A DNA stretch of 64,000 bases from Zerene cesonia (GCF_012273895.1 NC_052105.1:6424716-6488715), one strand, 5' to 3'; shown: positions 12,920-26,400, counted from the stretch's first letter. Program-made: numbers and translations. The notes: generated by a model not told the origin, from the letters alone.

Positions 12920-13140
12920 GCTCGAACTAGCAGCTGTTGCTTCGCTTTTGTGCTTTTGCTCGGGTCGCGGACCCCGAATATTGCACTCTTAAACAACCTA
13001 TAGTGATGCTGGAAGGTTATCGATAGGAATCGCTGACCTGCTTGTTATTTGGTGCGGTTGTAATACGAATGAAGCGTGCAAAGACGCACATTCGTTATTT
13101 CTAAGTCTTTTTGAATAAATACAATGTACTTAAATTACAG
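12920..13140 (+). other. candidate non-coding or alternative first exon ending in a strong splice donor
   Basis: The stretch has more GC than its surroundings, no recognised repeat, and ends in a near-perfect donor, ACAG|GTAAGTATT, at 13140/13141. Just before it a short frame reads M-Y-L-N-Y plus two bases (13124-13140). This matches the phase and resembles the end of gene B exon 1 (D-L-K-Y-R). An in-frame TGA sits at 13112-13114. It could be an upstream exon of gene B or chance; no transcript evidence is available. Confidence 0.25.
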
Positions 13141-13853
13141 GTAAGTATTCCTATATTTGAACTTAAATAATTTCAAGCATCATGGGTATTTTTATGTAAC
13201 CATCCATCCAACTCTTAAATGCCTGAAAGTATATCTTGTGCAACCAAATAACGCAGTAACGTTTTAATTGAGATGTGTCAATCATAATATTAGACAAGCT
13301 ACCTTAACTCACTAAGGTAGTTAAGAATATGCCGTTTTCTAAAGTAAAAAACACAATTGTGCAAGAAATTTTCCTACACCGCTTTCCCAAGTCTTCAAAA
13401 GCACAAACTATCGACACAAAACATCGATACACTCGCATACCTAAACATTAATACACACATAAAAGCTCTTTGTGGGATTGAAGAGCGCTTACGAGACGCG
13501 GGGAATTTTTGATTAATGCCTTGTTTCCCTATACCTTGAGGCTTCGAACAATACATACGCGGATTAGTGATGTTCTTGCATAATTAATTAGTAACGATAT
13601 ATATGTTGTATTAGGGATGTAGCTGTTTTTATTGGCCCTGTGGTGCGTAATTGAATAGATCTAATAATTTTTTTATGAGTAGATTAGTAGCTTTTAGTTC
13701 ATGGCTTCAAATGCGATAATCAGATTTAACGGTTAAGTAAATAACAATCATTAATGAGAAATTTATATTATTTACTAATAGGTACAACTTTAGAATAAAA
13801 TTTAATTCGAATTTTATTGAAGGTTATATTACCAACTTCAAGAAAAGTCTCAA

Positions 13854-14085
13854 GCACGCACCGGAAAATGTACCACAACCCCACAGAAGATCGGCGAGAA
13901 ATACTATCGTATTTTTTCGGTGAGCGATGGAGCCAGAGGCCCGTATTCTCTTCCTAACCCATTCCAATCCATTCCTTTATTACCGTCGCCAATCCTTTCC
14001 TTATCCTTCACTTCTTAAAAGTGAACAACACATCTGCAGCAGCCCTATCTCCGTGTTGATCCATTTCCATCAGGTGATCTTTTAG
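13854..14085 (+). repeat. S3 SINE/LINE-tail repeat, diverged
   Basis: It shares GCACCGG, ACCACA.CCCACAGAAGA, GGCG.GAAATA, GTGAG.G..GGAGCC.GAGGCCC and CCATCAGGTGA with other S3 copies. The pyrimidine-rich middle (CTTCC, ATTCC, CTTATCC) is typical of the family. Confidence 0.7.
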
Positions 14086-14160
14086 TCAGAAATAACTTTA
14101 AATGATTTGGACTACGCACTCAAAGCCACTGGTCAATCCTACTATCCTACTAATATTATA

Positions 14161-14368
14161 TCCTACTATCTTACTAATATTATAAATGCGAAAGGTTGAA
14201 AGGATGTGTGTGTGTTTGTTTCTCCTTCATGCAAAAACTTCTGAACCGATTGCAATGAAATTTGGTACGTAGACAGCTGAACAACTGGAATAACATATGG
14301 GCAACTTTTTATCCCGATATTCCTATGGGATACGGACTTACGCGGGTGAAACCGCGGGGCGTAGCTAG
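14161..14368 (+). repeat. Helitron-like element, family H1, with duplicated start
   Basis: The element is full length, ending ACCGCGGGGCG, TAGCTAG. The preceding 14137-14160 holds one more H1-like start (TCCTACTATCC, TACTAATATTATA), so short 5' ends are stacked head to tail. Confidence 0.8.
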
Positions 14369-14513
14369 TGCTAAATAAATAAAAACATGTTGTTACGATC
14401 ATATATAAAAAAATTCTCTTTTATAGAGAATTTGAATGTCATGAAACTAAAAATTAAATTAACAATACATCAATTCACCATAAATCAAACACAACAATCG
14501 CCTCAACTACATA

Positions 14514-14545
14514 AGTACATTTACAGATTTTCCTGTAAATGTACT
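14514..14545. repeat. perfect 13-bp inverted repeat
   Basis: AGTACATTTACAG (14514-14526) and CTGTAAATGTACT (14533-14545) are exact reverse complements around a 6-nt loop. Confidence 0.8.
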
Positions 14546-15819
14546 GATACTGAACGAAACACCACCGTCAAACAAACTCATTACCGTAAATGCCATAAAT
14601 AGGCACCTGAACAAAATTTCCACACAACAATAAACAGCGAATCAAAAGTAACTTCACCACTACAACTCGGAAGCCAAAGCGGTACCATCGTAAAACTGCC
14701 GGACAGGGACCGCATGTGACCTCGAAAAGGCCATTTGGCGCCGGTCTTGTATTTAATTTCTCAGAATGTTTTACCTTTGTAATTAGGATTGTCGTGAATT
14801 GTTTAGCCCTCTACGGGGTACGTTCAGTTCGTTACGCGTTATAGTCGGCCACATTGCATCGTTATCCGCCTAACAAGAAAGGTTGGACTCATTATAAATC
14901 CCGGAATTAACCCTGGAATAGCTGTTAGAATTACTTATCGAATTACACCCAGTTGGCTGAGGTTAGGCTTTTTATATGAATAAATAATTTTATTTGATGG
15001 TGTAATGTTTTAGAAAGCAGTAAGAAATAAAGTACCACACATTTCAACACACACAAACAAACAAATAATAAAATGAAGAACCAACAAACAAATATTGGAA
15101 AAATAAGCGTATCGAGGCACCAACTTTTTAAATAAAAAAATCTTCAAAATCGGTTCATCCATGATAAAGTTGTGAATTCAGAACTTCCTTCTTTTATTGA
15201 AATCGGTTCAAAACGAGAGGAGGAGAAAGAGACAATACGATAAAATAACTAAAACTCCCTGGCAAACACAAAAAACACGTGAATCGGTTGAAATTCAAAA
15301 ACCAGTCGAATTTAGAACCTTCCTTTTTAGGACGTCGGTTAAAAATGATGATTTTATAATGAAACAAGCGACTCATACGACGTATATTGCATTATACTCT
15401 CATACAAGTGCTTTTGAACTCGAGCTAAGTCGAGGCTCTCGGCTTGAAACGATATTCAATGATATTAGAAAAAGATTTAGCTGATATGAAATTTATAGAG
15501 ATTGCGGAACGATAACGTGCCCAGAAATGCATTTGATTAAAATATACTTTATATTTGAATATTATTGGCATTTGAATATAGATTATTAATTTCGGAGGCG
15601 AATGGATATAAAATATTGGAAGCTTGTAAAGGAGCTTTTGGGGAAATAAAACCGTTTGCGAATGCTTTTAAGATATTTCGTATTTGAGTTTATTTACATT
15701 AAATAAAGATTTAGTTTGAAAAATTTTGTGAATTAATTGCTTTTAATATAAATAACCTTGAAATTTGATCAGTTTCGCGGAACATCATTTACAACTAATG
15801 GTTAATTAATTCAGTTATG

Positions 15820-15973
15820 CTAGCAGACTGCCCCGGTTTATATCGCCTTCCTCAACAAAGGAACTATCTAATACTGAAAGAATTTTTCAAATCGTAACAG
15901 TAGTCCCTGAGATAAGCGCGTTCAACCAAACAAACAAAAAACAAGCTCTCTTTAGCTTTATAATATTAATATA
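15820..15973 (-). repeat. diverged H2 element
   Basis: On the minus strand the H2 start and body are recognisable (ATATTAATATTATAAAGCT, GTTTGTTTGGTTGAACGC, CTCAGGGACTACTG). The 3' end is decayed (CCGGGGCAGTCTGCTAG). Confidence 0.7.
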
Positions 15974-17027
15974 GAATATAGATGAGTAGAGATATATATA
16001 GAATTTATATATATATATTGAAAATTAGAATGATATGTGTCTTCAGCAATCAAAGATTCAAACGCGAAGGGGTAAAAAAGGCATGTCGGTGAAAATTTAA
16101 ATCCCGTGGGGTGCAGGCGACGAGAAATTATTTACGTGGTAATGACTAACACAGGCTTGCACTTACGTACGGAATATTTAGCAGAGTAACTGTACGGTAG
16201 AGACTGTTTTAATTGTATTTATTTGTGAAAGAATAACAGGTGTATAGGTTAGCGTATTATTGGACACGATATGCATCTATATTATTGTACCTCTGTGCAA
16301 ATCTGTTGTATCGCAATAATGCATATGTGTGGTTGAACGCAGGTAAGATTTCTATCGAATGAGAAGCATAGATAGATCATAGACCATAGACTTGTATATT
16401 TAGAATGCCTCAATAATAAAGAATTAAAACTCTTTAAAACTTCCAAAGCGAATTGAGACATCTTAAAACAGATACGAAAAGGATAATATTACTATGTCTT
16501 GACAATGAAGATTCGTAATAAGTAATATTAATAATCAACTACTGCCTATGTGATGTCTAATGTCCGGATATGTGCCTATGTGATGTCTCCAGACACAAAA
16601 TCAAACCACAAAACTCTCCGTTGCGCCGTATAAGAAAGACAAACAAAAAACCAACACACTAACTTATTTATGATATTAAGAACAATGAATATCCAACTTA
16701 TATCATAAACGCGAAAGTTTGTAAGTATGGATGGATGTTTGTTACTCAATCACTTAAAAACTACTTAATGGATTTTATTGAAACATTACAATAATATAAC
16801 ATCAGAATAAGGCATAGGCTACTATGTTTCTCAAAAATCAACCCCTGAGGAAAAAGGGGATGAAAGTTTGTATGAAAGCGTTTTGATAGCGAACCGTTCG
16901 CAGGTCAGCTAGTAATTCATAAACTTAAAACTATTCGCAATGAAAGGATTTTTATTTAATAATATTTTCGATCATAATCATAATAGAGTTAGTAGAAACG
17001 AATATACCACAACAAGTCTATAAAATA

Positions 17028-17226
17028 CTAGCTGCGCCCCGCGGTTTCACCCGCGTTAGTCCGTTTCCCGTAGGAATATAAGGATAAAAAGTTGCCCATA
17101 TGTTATTCCAATTGTCCAGCTGTGTACGTACCAAATTTCATTGAAATCGGTTCACTAGATTTGCGTGAAAGAGCAACAAACACACACACACCCTTACAAA
17201 CTTTCGCATTTATAATATTAGTAGGA
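17028..17226 (-). repeat. Helitron-like element, family H1, full length
   Basis: It has both ends: TCCTACTAATATTATAAA at the 5' side and the CCGCGGGGCGCAGCTAG terminus. An ACACAC run lies in the middle, as in several copies. Confidence 0.8.
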
Positions 17227-17514
17227 TATATCCCACATCACAGTATATACAGAAGAAAACAGAATCTGTTCGCTTATTATCTGTACAAGGCAGATTTATT
17301 AACCGCCCCAGGGGCAAAGCATTAAGCGAATTACGCATGATGTATCACCGTCTTAATTAACATTATAATTATTTAATTTACATGGAACTGGATTCATGTT
17401 TTTGCATGAAGGTGAACGGGATGAAATACGTCATTTAGGGGTTTGAATATTTAACGGAAAAAATCTCAAAGAAATGTTTATTAAACAAAAGGTTGAAGGG
17501 TCGAATATATATCA

Positions 17515-17690
17515 TACTTCACACTAATATTATATTGTTTGTTGCTGAAACTACTGAACGGATATTGATGATATTAGGTATACAGGCAGGGTATAGGCTG
17601 TCTTGGGTGATAGGATACTTTTATCTCGCTTCCATTAATAAAATAGGAAACTTGATATCCAGGCGAAACCGGGACGAGCGTTGGTCGAAA
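17515..17690 (+). repeat. Helitron-like element, family H3
   Basis: It shares CTACTGAACGGAT, GGTATACAG.CAGGGTAT, GTGATAGGATACTTTT and GATATCC.GGCGAA.CCGGGAC with the copy at 36770-36955. The two define a third family with the same overall plan. Confidence 0.6.
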
Positions 17691-18178
17691 CTCGAAATAT
17701 GTATATATGATTCTTTGAAGAATGTGTTTTACTCTAGTCGCTACATTAAGACCTGATTGTCCTGACTGACCTGGCCTTTTGCCCCGTTTACCTGGACTTG
17801 ATATGTCCGCCTTTTTGCGTATAATAGTAAGAAGGTTCCTGTATGTATAGGCGTAAAGAATTATAAATAAAACATAAATATATCCGCCCGACTTAGTTTT
17901 TAATCTACAAAAACTCAGATACCAATGGAGTACTATAGGTGTATGTAAACTGCATACGAAGCTTAGATTCCTATAATTATTTAAGCAAATAAACTGGTTA
18001 TTAAAGTAACAGCTATCGCCATACGGGTACTTTTATTTAAGCAACAATGTTCTCTAAATTACTAGGAAATGAAAACCTCGGTTAAAGAAGTTTGTTATAA
18101 AAATGTTAATTTTGTTGGATTATATAGGTTCTCAATTCTTAAAGCCAACTGCTGAACCATATATAAATATAAAACATA

Positions 18179-18245
18179 TCATCATCATCATCACCATCAG
18201 CCCATATATGTTCCCACTCCTGGGACAGGCCTCCTATGAGGGTTG
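18179..18245 (-). repeat. 3' end of SINE family S1
   Basis: On the minus strand it reads CCTCATAGGAGGCCTGTCCC, GTGGGAACATATATGGGCTG, then GATGATGATG. These are the last bases of the full S1 SINEs at 36334 and 49721. Confidence 0.8.
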
Positions 18246-18687
18246 TAAGACATATAAGTATACAAAATATAACCGATATAGGATTAATCTAAATACAAAC
18301 CCTTTAAGAAATATTTTTAAAGTCAGAACATAAATTTAATACCCGGCCGAAAATAAAAACTCTTTGTCGAATCCATAAAGCAAAGGAATTCTTAGAAAAC
18401 ACAAAAACATTAAAATAACAAGACTATATTATTAGAATGCGCATACAAGTTTGTAGACTACAACCCGTGAGTCAAAAACTTTTAATCCCACAAAGAGCTT
18501 ATTTGAGAGTAGGCGGAATTTAGTGATGGGACGATTCAATACGATACCTTGTTAGAAGTTCTTTTGACCCATTTTGGGTATACCGTTCTTCATTTTTTTG
18601 TCATTGCTTCACCACTATCTCGACGCTGATAAGCTAAGATGTGTCATAACGGTCTATGCATATAGGTTAGCATATAGGATAAGTGTA

Positions 18688-18825
18688 TATTTTATCTTCT
18701 TTGTCATAGTCGGCAAAAGAGCTTGAAGCTCGCCTGATGGTAAGCGCACCTGCCTCCTGACTGCCCATGAACATTTCCAGAGGCATAAGTAAGGCTAGGA
18801 TTGATGGAGGGAATAAAGAATAGTT
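18688..18825 (-). repeat. S3 repeat fragment
   Basis: The minus strand shows TATGCCTCTGGAAATGTTCA, TGGGCAGTCAGGAGG and GCGCTTACCATCAGGCGAGC, matching S3 copies. Confidence 0.7.
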
Positions 18826-20000
18826 TACGAGATAAAGGTGGATTAAAAAAATCAAGCGCGTCTGCTTGTTAGAATAACTATATTTAAATGAAATTCCCAA
18901 AAACTGTTTTAGTGTAGAAAATTATTATTTAACCAAAATTTATACTTACGTTTTTTGTACTTGCTCTTGGAAAGTGTATGAATGATATATTTTTTTTTTT
19001 CTTATTCTAAAGCCTTTTCTATTCTTTAAACATATGAATACAATAAAACAAAAAAAATAAACTACACTAACTTCATTTTTTTATTAAAGTCTTAATCATA
19101 TGATTGCCGGTGTTTTTTTATGCGGACTCTGGAGCTTTCTTTAATTTTCCTTGGGTATAATCCGCTAAATTCATCGATATGATTTTTTTGCAATTGTGTA
19201 TAATTTTATTGCAATATGGTATGAAGATGTTTTTCTTGGTTTTGAACGTTATCGGCATATATAGCACTTGGTATTTGAAAATTTTACAAAACACCTAGCA
19301 TTAAATCTATAATTAGAATTTGCTAAGCGCGATGCTTAAGGCATTATATAATATTTAATTGATTTATTTTAGTCAACGCACAGTTCATAATATCTTGTAT
19401 TGTGGAGTTTATGACGAGTATCATAACTGTGTTGAATGAAATACTCGAACAAGTATTTATAAAAATATAATATATCCTCCTTCATTACAAATATCTTCAT
19501 TTTAGGTATCACTCATCTTATACACTTATGTATACGACCCATAAAAATTACATAAAATGAATTCCCTATTAAATCTATTATCGATAAAAACCATTGACAA
19601 CGCACACCACTATAACTTACACAGAGTGCAATATCGGATACGGGGTTACGTCAACGGAATAAATCGCGAAAAATCTGCAACACAAGTTGAGTGTCGCCCC
19701 GAATGATATTGTACTGTAGCAGTGTAATCTCTAAGTGATTCGTTGTACTCTCATATTTGCGAGGGAAATATTTTTAATAGATCCTGGCGGCATTCTCACG
19801 ACTTACCTTTACCTTTTTGCAGCTACGCTGTTATAAACATGATAGTTTCTTTGAGTTGTATGCAGAAATGGTTGATCAGATTTAGAAGAATTTAATATTA
19901 GTGATAGATTTAGGCTTCTTAGGCTTAGAAACTGATTTAGGCTACTTTATTTAAACATGAAGGAAATGACACTGGGTAGGGAAATAGGCCGTTTGCCATC

Positions 20001-20186
20001 TTTAATATTATAAATGCGAATGTGTGTGTGTGTTTGTCGCTCTTTCACACAAAAACTACTGAACCGATTGCAATAAAATTTGGAACGTGGATAGCTGGAC
20101 AAATGGAATAACATATAGGCAACTTTTTATCCCGATATTCCTACGGGATACGGACTTACGCGGGTGAAACCGTGGGGCGCAGCTAG
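20001..20186 (+). repeat. Helitron-like element, family H1
   Basis: The body is intact, with a TGTGTGTG run and the ACCGTGGGGCGCAGCTAG end. The first few bases of the 5' terminus are lost. Confidence 0.8.
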
Positions 20187-20683
20187 ATTTAGTATAAATA
20201 TTGCGCTAACTAATTATCAATTATTATAAGAGGGCAATACCAAAACTAAAATCCATTTGATGGCAACATTATAAGCTGTGGTTAACATACATTATATGTT
20301 CTATTGGCGGAGTGTTTGTGGTAAAATTGTGAATTACTGACTTTTAATATTATATGATGTTGCGGTTGGAACTGCAATAAGGCAAATGATTAAAATCCGA
20401 TCGTATTTATGAGTCGTTTATTCAAAAGTATTAACTCATTGCTGCCACGACTGAAATGTGTATGTTTAAACCCTAATAACGATTAAAAATGTTTTTTTTT
20501 TCTATGTCCGGGCTTATTATAGCAGAACTATTTAAAAAAGGCGGTACAGAATCTCTTTTGAACTACTTCGTTCCATTCATTAAAAAAAATATCAAAATGT
20601 AAGGTCATTTACAAACCTTACGCTTCTACGGTACCAATGGATTGCCGACTGTAAATGGTAAAGACAGAATTGACAAGAGGGAA

Positions 20684-20823
20684 TCTATACTAATATAATA
20701 AAGTTGAAGAATTTATTTGTTTGAACGCACTAATCTTAGGAGCTACTGGTGCGATTTGAAAAATTATTTCAGTGTTTAATAGCATATATATGTAACACGG
20801 GCGAAGCCGGGTGCGACCGCTAG
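20684..20823 (+). repeat. Helitron-like element, family H2, internally deleted
   Basis: It runs from TCTATACTAATATAATAAAG to GGGCGAAGCCGGGTGCGACC plus GCTAG. It lacks part of the middle (the GCCCATTTATTGAGG segment). Confidence 0.75.
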
Positions 20824-21016
20824 TAAAAGATAGGACTGGGACGAGTAAGCTTTAGTTTTATATTGTACCAGCTTTTGCACGCGTTAAATTCATTAATGAA
20901 AGCGACTATGTAATTAAGTATAGAAGTATAGCTAAAATGATAATTTCAAAGTAACGACTTTATTATTCAGTACTAATTTCAGTGAAAAAATATAATCGCT
21001 CATGAGTTGTGTACAT

Positions 21017-21061
21017 ATATTGTTTGCATATAAATCATTGTAGTAAATATTGTTTGCATAT
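21017..21061 (+). repeat. two identical 15-bp direct repeats with octamer-like core
   Basis: ATATTGTTTGCATAT occurs at 21017-21031 and 21047-21061. TTTGCAT resembles the POU/octamer core. They lie about 1.4 kb before the gene B start codon. A regulatory role is only a guess. Confidence 0.35.
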
Positions 21062-22254
21062 GTGACTCAAAAGCAAACAAAATGAGACATTTATTTAAAA
21101 CTCCATTTTAAATTTAGTTTCACAATGTTCAATATTAGGATGATTCAATTCAATGCTTGTTTAGTTTTCAGAACGATCATTGTCGCCATAGTTACGGCGG
21201 GAAATGTTTACATGTATATGAGTGTGTGTGTGTGTTTGTGTGTGCGTGCATGTATTTTTCTCGACGGGCCTTACAGAATTTAGTTCTGAAATTGTGTTTT
21301 TATTTCCACATATCATTTTGAATGAAATTTCATCAAAATAATATCATCTAAAATGTTTCCAAAACTATACTATAAAGGGCTAGACACGAAAACATTTTTC
21401 AGATCTAACTAGATCATCCTGAATTTACTACTAAATTAATACAACTGAATTTCAGACACTCTTACACCTTATTTAAGAAACGTGGCTTGATCGGTTCGCG
21501 AGTGAAATATTTTTTTTGCTATAATTCTTGTAAAAACAAAATGGCCAATTCACATATTTTAAATTATATGTAAGGTATGTTAAATTGGTTGTTGCCATGT
21601 AGAGGAAAGATGCTTGACCCTACACGAGAACTGATAATTATTTGACAGTGTAATCCCTATTCCCTATAGCGTGGTCTTGGTAACATTTTACCAGAAATGT
21701 GTTTGACGGGCCTAGTTTTGGCGGGAACTCGGATAAATTTAGTTCGGAAATTGAAATGTTTTTTTTTTTCAAATATGTTTATATAGAATTACGTTTAGCA
21801 AAATAAAATATATATCTAATTGGACAATATTTTCATTTGATGTAGTTTAACAAAATGGAATGTACTCGGCGTATTGTAAGAAAAATACAAATAAGTACAT
21901 AAAATAAAATCATGGCATTTCATCGTGGCATTAATATAATACGCTGATGTATCTTGTAATTATTTTTGTCCTAATGACTTTCCTTATTATTCTTATTTTA
22001 AATTCAACATCTGCTTCAGGCTTGCGTAAAATACATAATAAAATAAATGATAAATAAATCTTTATGTATTTAAAGCAATGAAAATCATGTCAAAGGCATT
22101 GGTAATTACAAATGATGGTGATATAATTGTCACAGTAATTGTGAAAAATAATAATTTATTTAACTATTATAGGGTAAGAGTAATCTGACGTAACGTGAAT
22201 AATTGAATAATATAGTTACAGTTCCTTGAAGGTGATAAGCTGCAATTCTTATAT

Positions 22255-22461
22255 TAACAATAAAAAGTCAGTATCAAACGGTTTGGCGCGCACTATAGCC
22301 CGGTGACCGACGCGACACCGTCGCGTTCGCCATTCTGTAAATTAAAAAAAATAACGTTCCAAATTTGAAGTGTTGTGATAGACGATTTAATTTTTTAATC
22401 TCGTAGTTTGACATTCCTTCGTTCCCGCTAAATAAGTTTAAATTGAATTTAGAACTTCAAA
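22255..22461 (+). promoter_or_regulatory. likely promoter and 5' UTR of transporter gene B
   Basis: A short CpG-rich block (22284-22330) stands out in AT-rich surroundings directly upstream of the gene B start. It holds a 7-bp palindrome, ACGCGAC/GTCGCGT (22310-22326, 3-nt loop). The start codon at 22462 has a favourable CAAAATGG context. The exact transcription start is unknown. Confidence 0.45.
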
Positions 22462-23443
22462 ATGGTAAACAAAATGGATATGGAAAAGAATAAAGAAGTA
22501 ACCGTGGACGATATTCTGCATATTCTCGGACCGTTTGGGAAGTTTAATATATTAAATACTATTTTGATATTATTCCCCGTTTTATTGGCGGGCATGTATT
22601 CTTCAGTGTATAACTTCGAAGCGATGGATCTTAAATACAGGTGAGAACATTTTCTTTCATAATATTATGTGCTGTTAAAAATAACACTTAATGCGTTATT
22701 TAGTTGCTACGAAAGTCTGATGTCTGATGATAAGTAGATTTCAATATTTGATTTCTTCAAAAATTATAACTTAAAATTCATGGAATCTAATCCAAAAAAA
22801 TAACTAATTTTAACAATAAATTAAATCCCCTTCAAATTGACAGAACAAAACGAATTTAAACAGGACCACACGTGCGGCACTAGCTTCCAAATAAAAATGA
22901 ATCATTAATATCGGTTTATCCAGTAAAAAGTTATGAGATAAAAAATAAAAATCACAATCGAAGAAATAGCCAGCTCGCTTTTTAGAGCCGGTTGAAAAGG
23001 AGATAAACGTGCAATGAATGGACCGTAATTTTTCAAAAAAATCTCTTTAAGTACTTTTAAAAATTAACTACATTTATAGCTACAGGTCTCTTGTCGATTC
23101 TCGTTAGTAACAAGATTTAAATCAAATCTTGTTCACTAGATAATGATTTATAAGAAATAGTAAAAGTATCGCAGAATAAAAAAGTTGATTTATATTTTTC
23201 CTTTTTCGTACTCGATAACTCCGTGGATTGTCAACCAATTGGCGTGATTCTCAATATTAGAACTCCACGGGAGGGCGCCAGGCACGTCTGTGACCATTTT
23301 TTAATTATTATTCAGTTTCACATTAAAGTTTATTTTATAATTATTATTCAGTTATGCACTTCAAAATACCAAAACACAGAAGATTCAAATGTTCAAAGTT
23401 TAAATGTAATGCAAATACAAACATTTTATATATTTTGATGGAT

Positions 23444-23477
<34 letters not shown>

Positions 23478-26400
23478 GTGTTCCACTATATATCGAATGC
23501 ATTTATCATTCGACCTAATTTAAAAGCATATTGAATACGTAGATATAAATAATTATTCAATTGATATGTTGTTTTCTTTCTTGTATTTAACTTTATTTAA
23601 TAAATATACAGATAATGATTAACATTTTATCAATTTAATTGTGGAGTAAGGACCACTTTCTCGACTTACTTATAAATTAAAACATAAATTCGTGAATAGG
23701 CGATTCAACAGTTATTGAATAATTATATTTTCATAAATTATTTGTTAATAGCTAGAACTCGTTCACTCGTGTGGTCAGATTAAATGTATCCTATGTCCTA
23801 TCCAAACTATAATCTATTCTTGTAACAAACTCCCTACAGGCCGCAACAGAGGTTTTCGCGTGAAAGAGTAACAAACATCCATACATTCTAACAAACTTTC
23901 GTGTTTATAATATTAGTATGATTTTAACTGATTAATAAGTGATAAGTCAAACAGAATATATTCAGATACAGCCTTAAATATTCACAACATTTAGAAATTA
24001 AAAGCTTTTTAACGGATTTTAAACGCTATTTATACATTATGTTATTAACCCGACGTTTCGAACACTTTACAGCGAGCGTGGTCACGGCGAGACCGACTGA
24101 CTGAGTGAATAAAACGCGTTTAAAATCCGTTAAAAAAGTTTTTAATTTCTAAATGTACAATACTCGCGTAAAATGAAAAGCGAATTAAATAAGACAAGTC
24201 TATAATAATTTTATAGGAATCTACAAGTAATCAAGGAACTAGTCTTGCAATAAAAACTAGGACATTCAATTGATATGTGACAGGTGTATAGTGCATTTAA
24301 CACTAAATAATGATTATGTTAATGCACTGTAAACATATTGTACAATAAACCATTGTTTATATTATGAAAACTATACTAAATATGATAATAAACTTTTATA
24401 TGATAGATTTAAACGTATATAAAAAATAATGCATATTATCACCTATTAGTAAACTAAAATTCCGTTAAATCTTAGTCTTTGAAATTATCCTTTACTGCGC
24501 CCCGTGGTTTCACCCGCGTAAATCCGCATCCCGTACGAATATCGGGAAAAAATTGCCTATATGTTATTCCAGTTGTCCAACTGTCTACGTACCAAATTTC
24601 ATTGCAATCGGTTGAGTAGTTTTTGCGTGAAAGAGAAACAAACACACTCACATTCTTACAACCTTTCGCATTTATAATATTACAAGCTGCGCCCCGCGGT
24701 TTCACCCGCGTAAGTCCGTATCCCATAGGAATATCGGGATAAAAAGTTGCCTATGTGTTATTCCAGTTGTCCAGCTGTCTACGTACCATATTTCATTGCA
24801 ATCGGTTCAGTAGTTTTTGCGTGAAAGAGCAACAAACACACTCACATCCTTACAAACTTTCGCATTTATAATATTAGTAGGATTGGATTAGAACACATGT
24901 AGAAAGGTGAATGAAATTGGTAAAGCCAGAACAGTACAGAAGCAGGTCTAAATCCATAGATAATACAGATTTAGGTACTATTTATATAATATATAAGTAT
25001 ATTGGTACCTAAATCTGTGTTGCCACATTAAAAAACGCATTCAAGTATGGATGTTAACAAGTGTATGTACAAATCGTTACATATAATAATGGACATAGGG
25101 AAATAATTACAATTATGTCAATGACAATGGAAATTCTCACTGATGATATAACGATAATTGTTTGGCATTTATTGAAATTAAATAATTTCCTTTACAAAAG
25201 ACAATGTAATAATGGCTTTCAGTTTTTGCTATATTTAAAAACGCGTAAAATTTTTAATCTACTCTATTTTATCATACAATAACCGTAATTCATAGTTTTA
25301 TAGCATTGAACATGCTTTTTTTTAATGAGAAATTTTTAAAGAATAGAAACATTCGCATTCGAATCCCTATCCTACTTCCTATCGTACTATCCTACTCCTA
25401 CTAATATTATAAATGCGAAAGTTTGTAAGGATGTGTCTTCGTTTGTTACTTTTTCACGCAAAAACTACTGAACCGATTGCAATGAAATTTGGTATTTAAA
25501 CTGGAATAACATATGGGCAACTTTTTATCCCGATATTCCTATGGGACTTACGCGGGTGAAACCGCGGAGCCCAGCTAGTATATTATATGAGAAATTTTGA
25601 TACCAGTTTATTCTGTCAGGTCCTTGGACCCTTGTCCTATATATCCTATGTCTTTGTATTGATAACTACCTCAACACCCGCGGCTTCGTCCGCCTAGTCA
25701 AAGGAAAAGATTGACCGTCCCTGAATACCGTAAAGTTCCCGTCTGATTTACGGCATAGCAATTACCCCATCTCCTTTCTCGGATCTACGACTATTTTCAC
25801 ACCAAATTTCATCCAAATTAGTAATAGTAGATTCAGTGGTTTAGGCGTAAGAAGGAGACAGACAGTTTACTGTCGCATTTATAATATTGTAACAGGGATT
25901 TCTGGGTAGAGAGCTGTTCTTGTATTCTGTATAGTGCATTACATAGCCTCAACTTGCAACAGGCTCACTATCAATTATTTCAGAGGACTTAACTCTATCA
26001 GACGTTATATATACCTACCTGCTTCCTATCTGCCTACCAATACAAGTAACCACGCATGTGGGTGGGTGACGCCGGAGGTTCGTATCCTTGTCATCACCCT
26101 TCTCAGTCTTTTCCTGCATTCCTATCGTCAATTTTCTTTATCTCTTTCCATTAAAGTCGGCAAACCAAAGGCTTTATATGAGTGTTGAAAAGTTTGAAAT
26201 AGTGTGTGTGCGATTCACATACGATAGAAGTGAAACTTCAGTAAATCGACAAAAGCATGAGATGAATATATATAAAATATAAAATAGTATGTATATTTCT
26301 GTCTCATTCTTTGCCGGCTTCATTCTACACATTTTTGTCTTACCTGTCGTTTTTTCCGTTGCATCAGGTATGAAATCACAACGATTCTAAAGAAGTTTCA

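Larger units (their letters stand above)
13141..22254. other. intergenic region upstream of gene B
   Basis: No coding region is supported. It holds an S3 fragment (13854), H1 copies (14161, 17028, 20001), H2 copies (15820, 20684), another Helitron-like copy (17515), SINE fragments (18179, 18688) and a small hairpin (14514). Between 21190 and 21770 two diverged direct copies share ACGGGCCT and TTAGTTC.GAAATTG. The rest is AT-rich and unremarkable. Confidence 0.6.
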
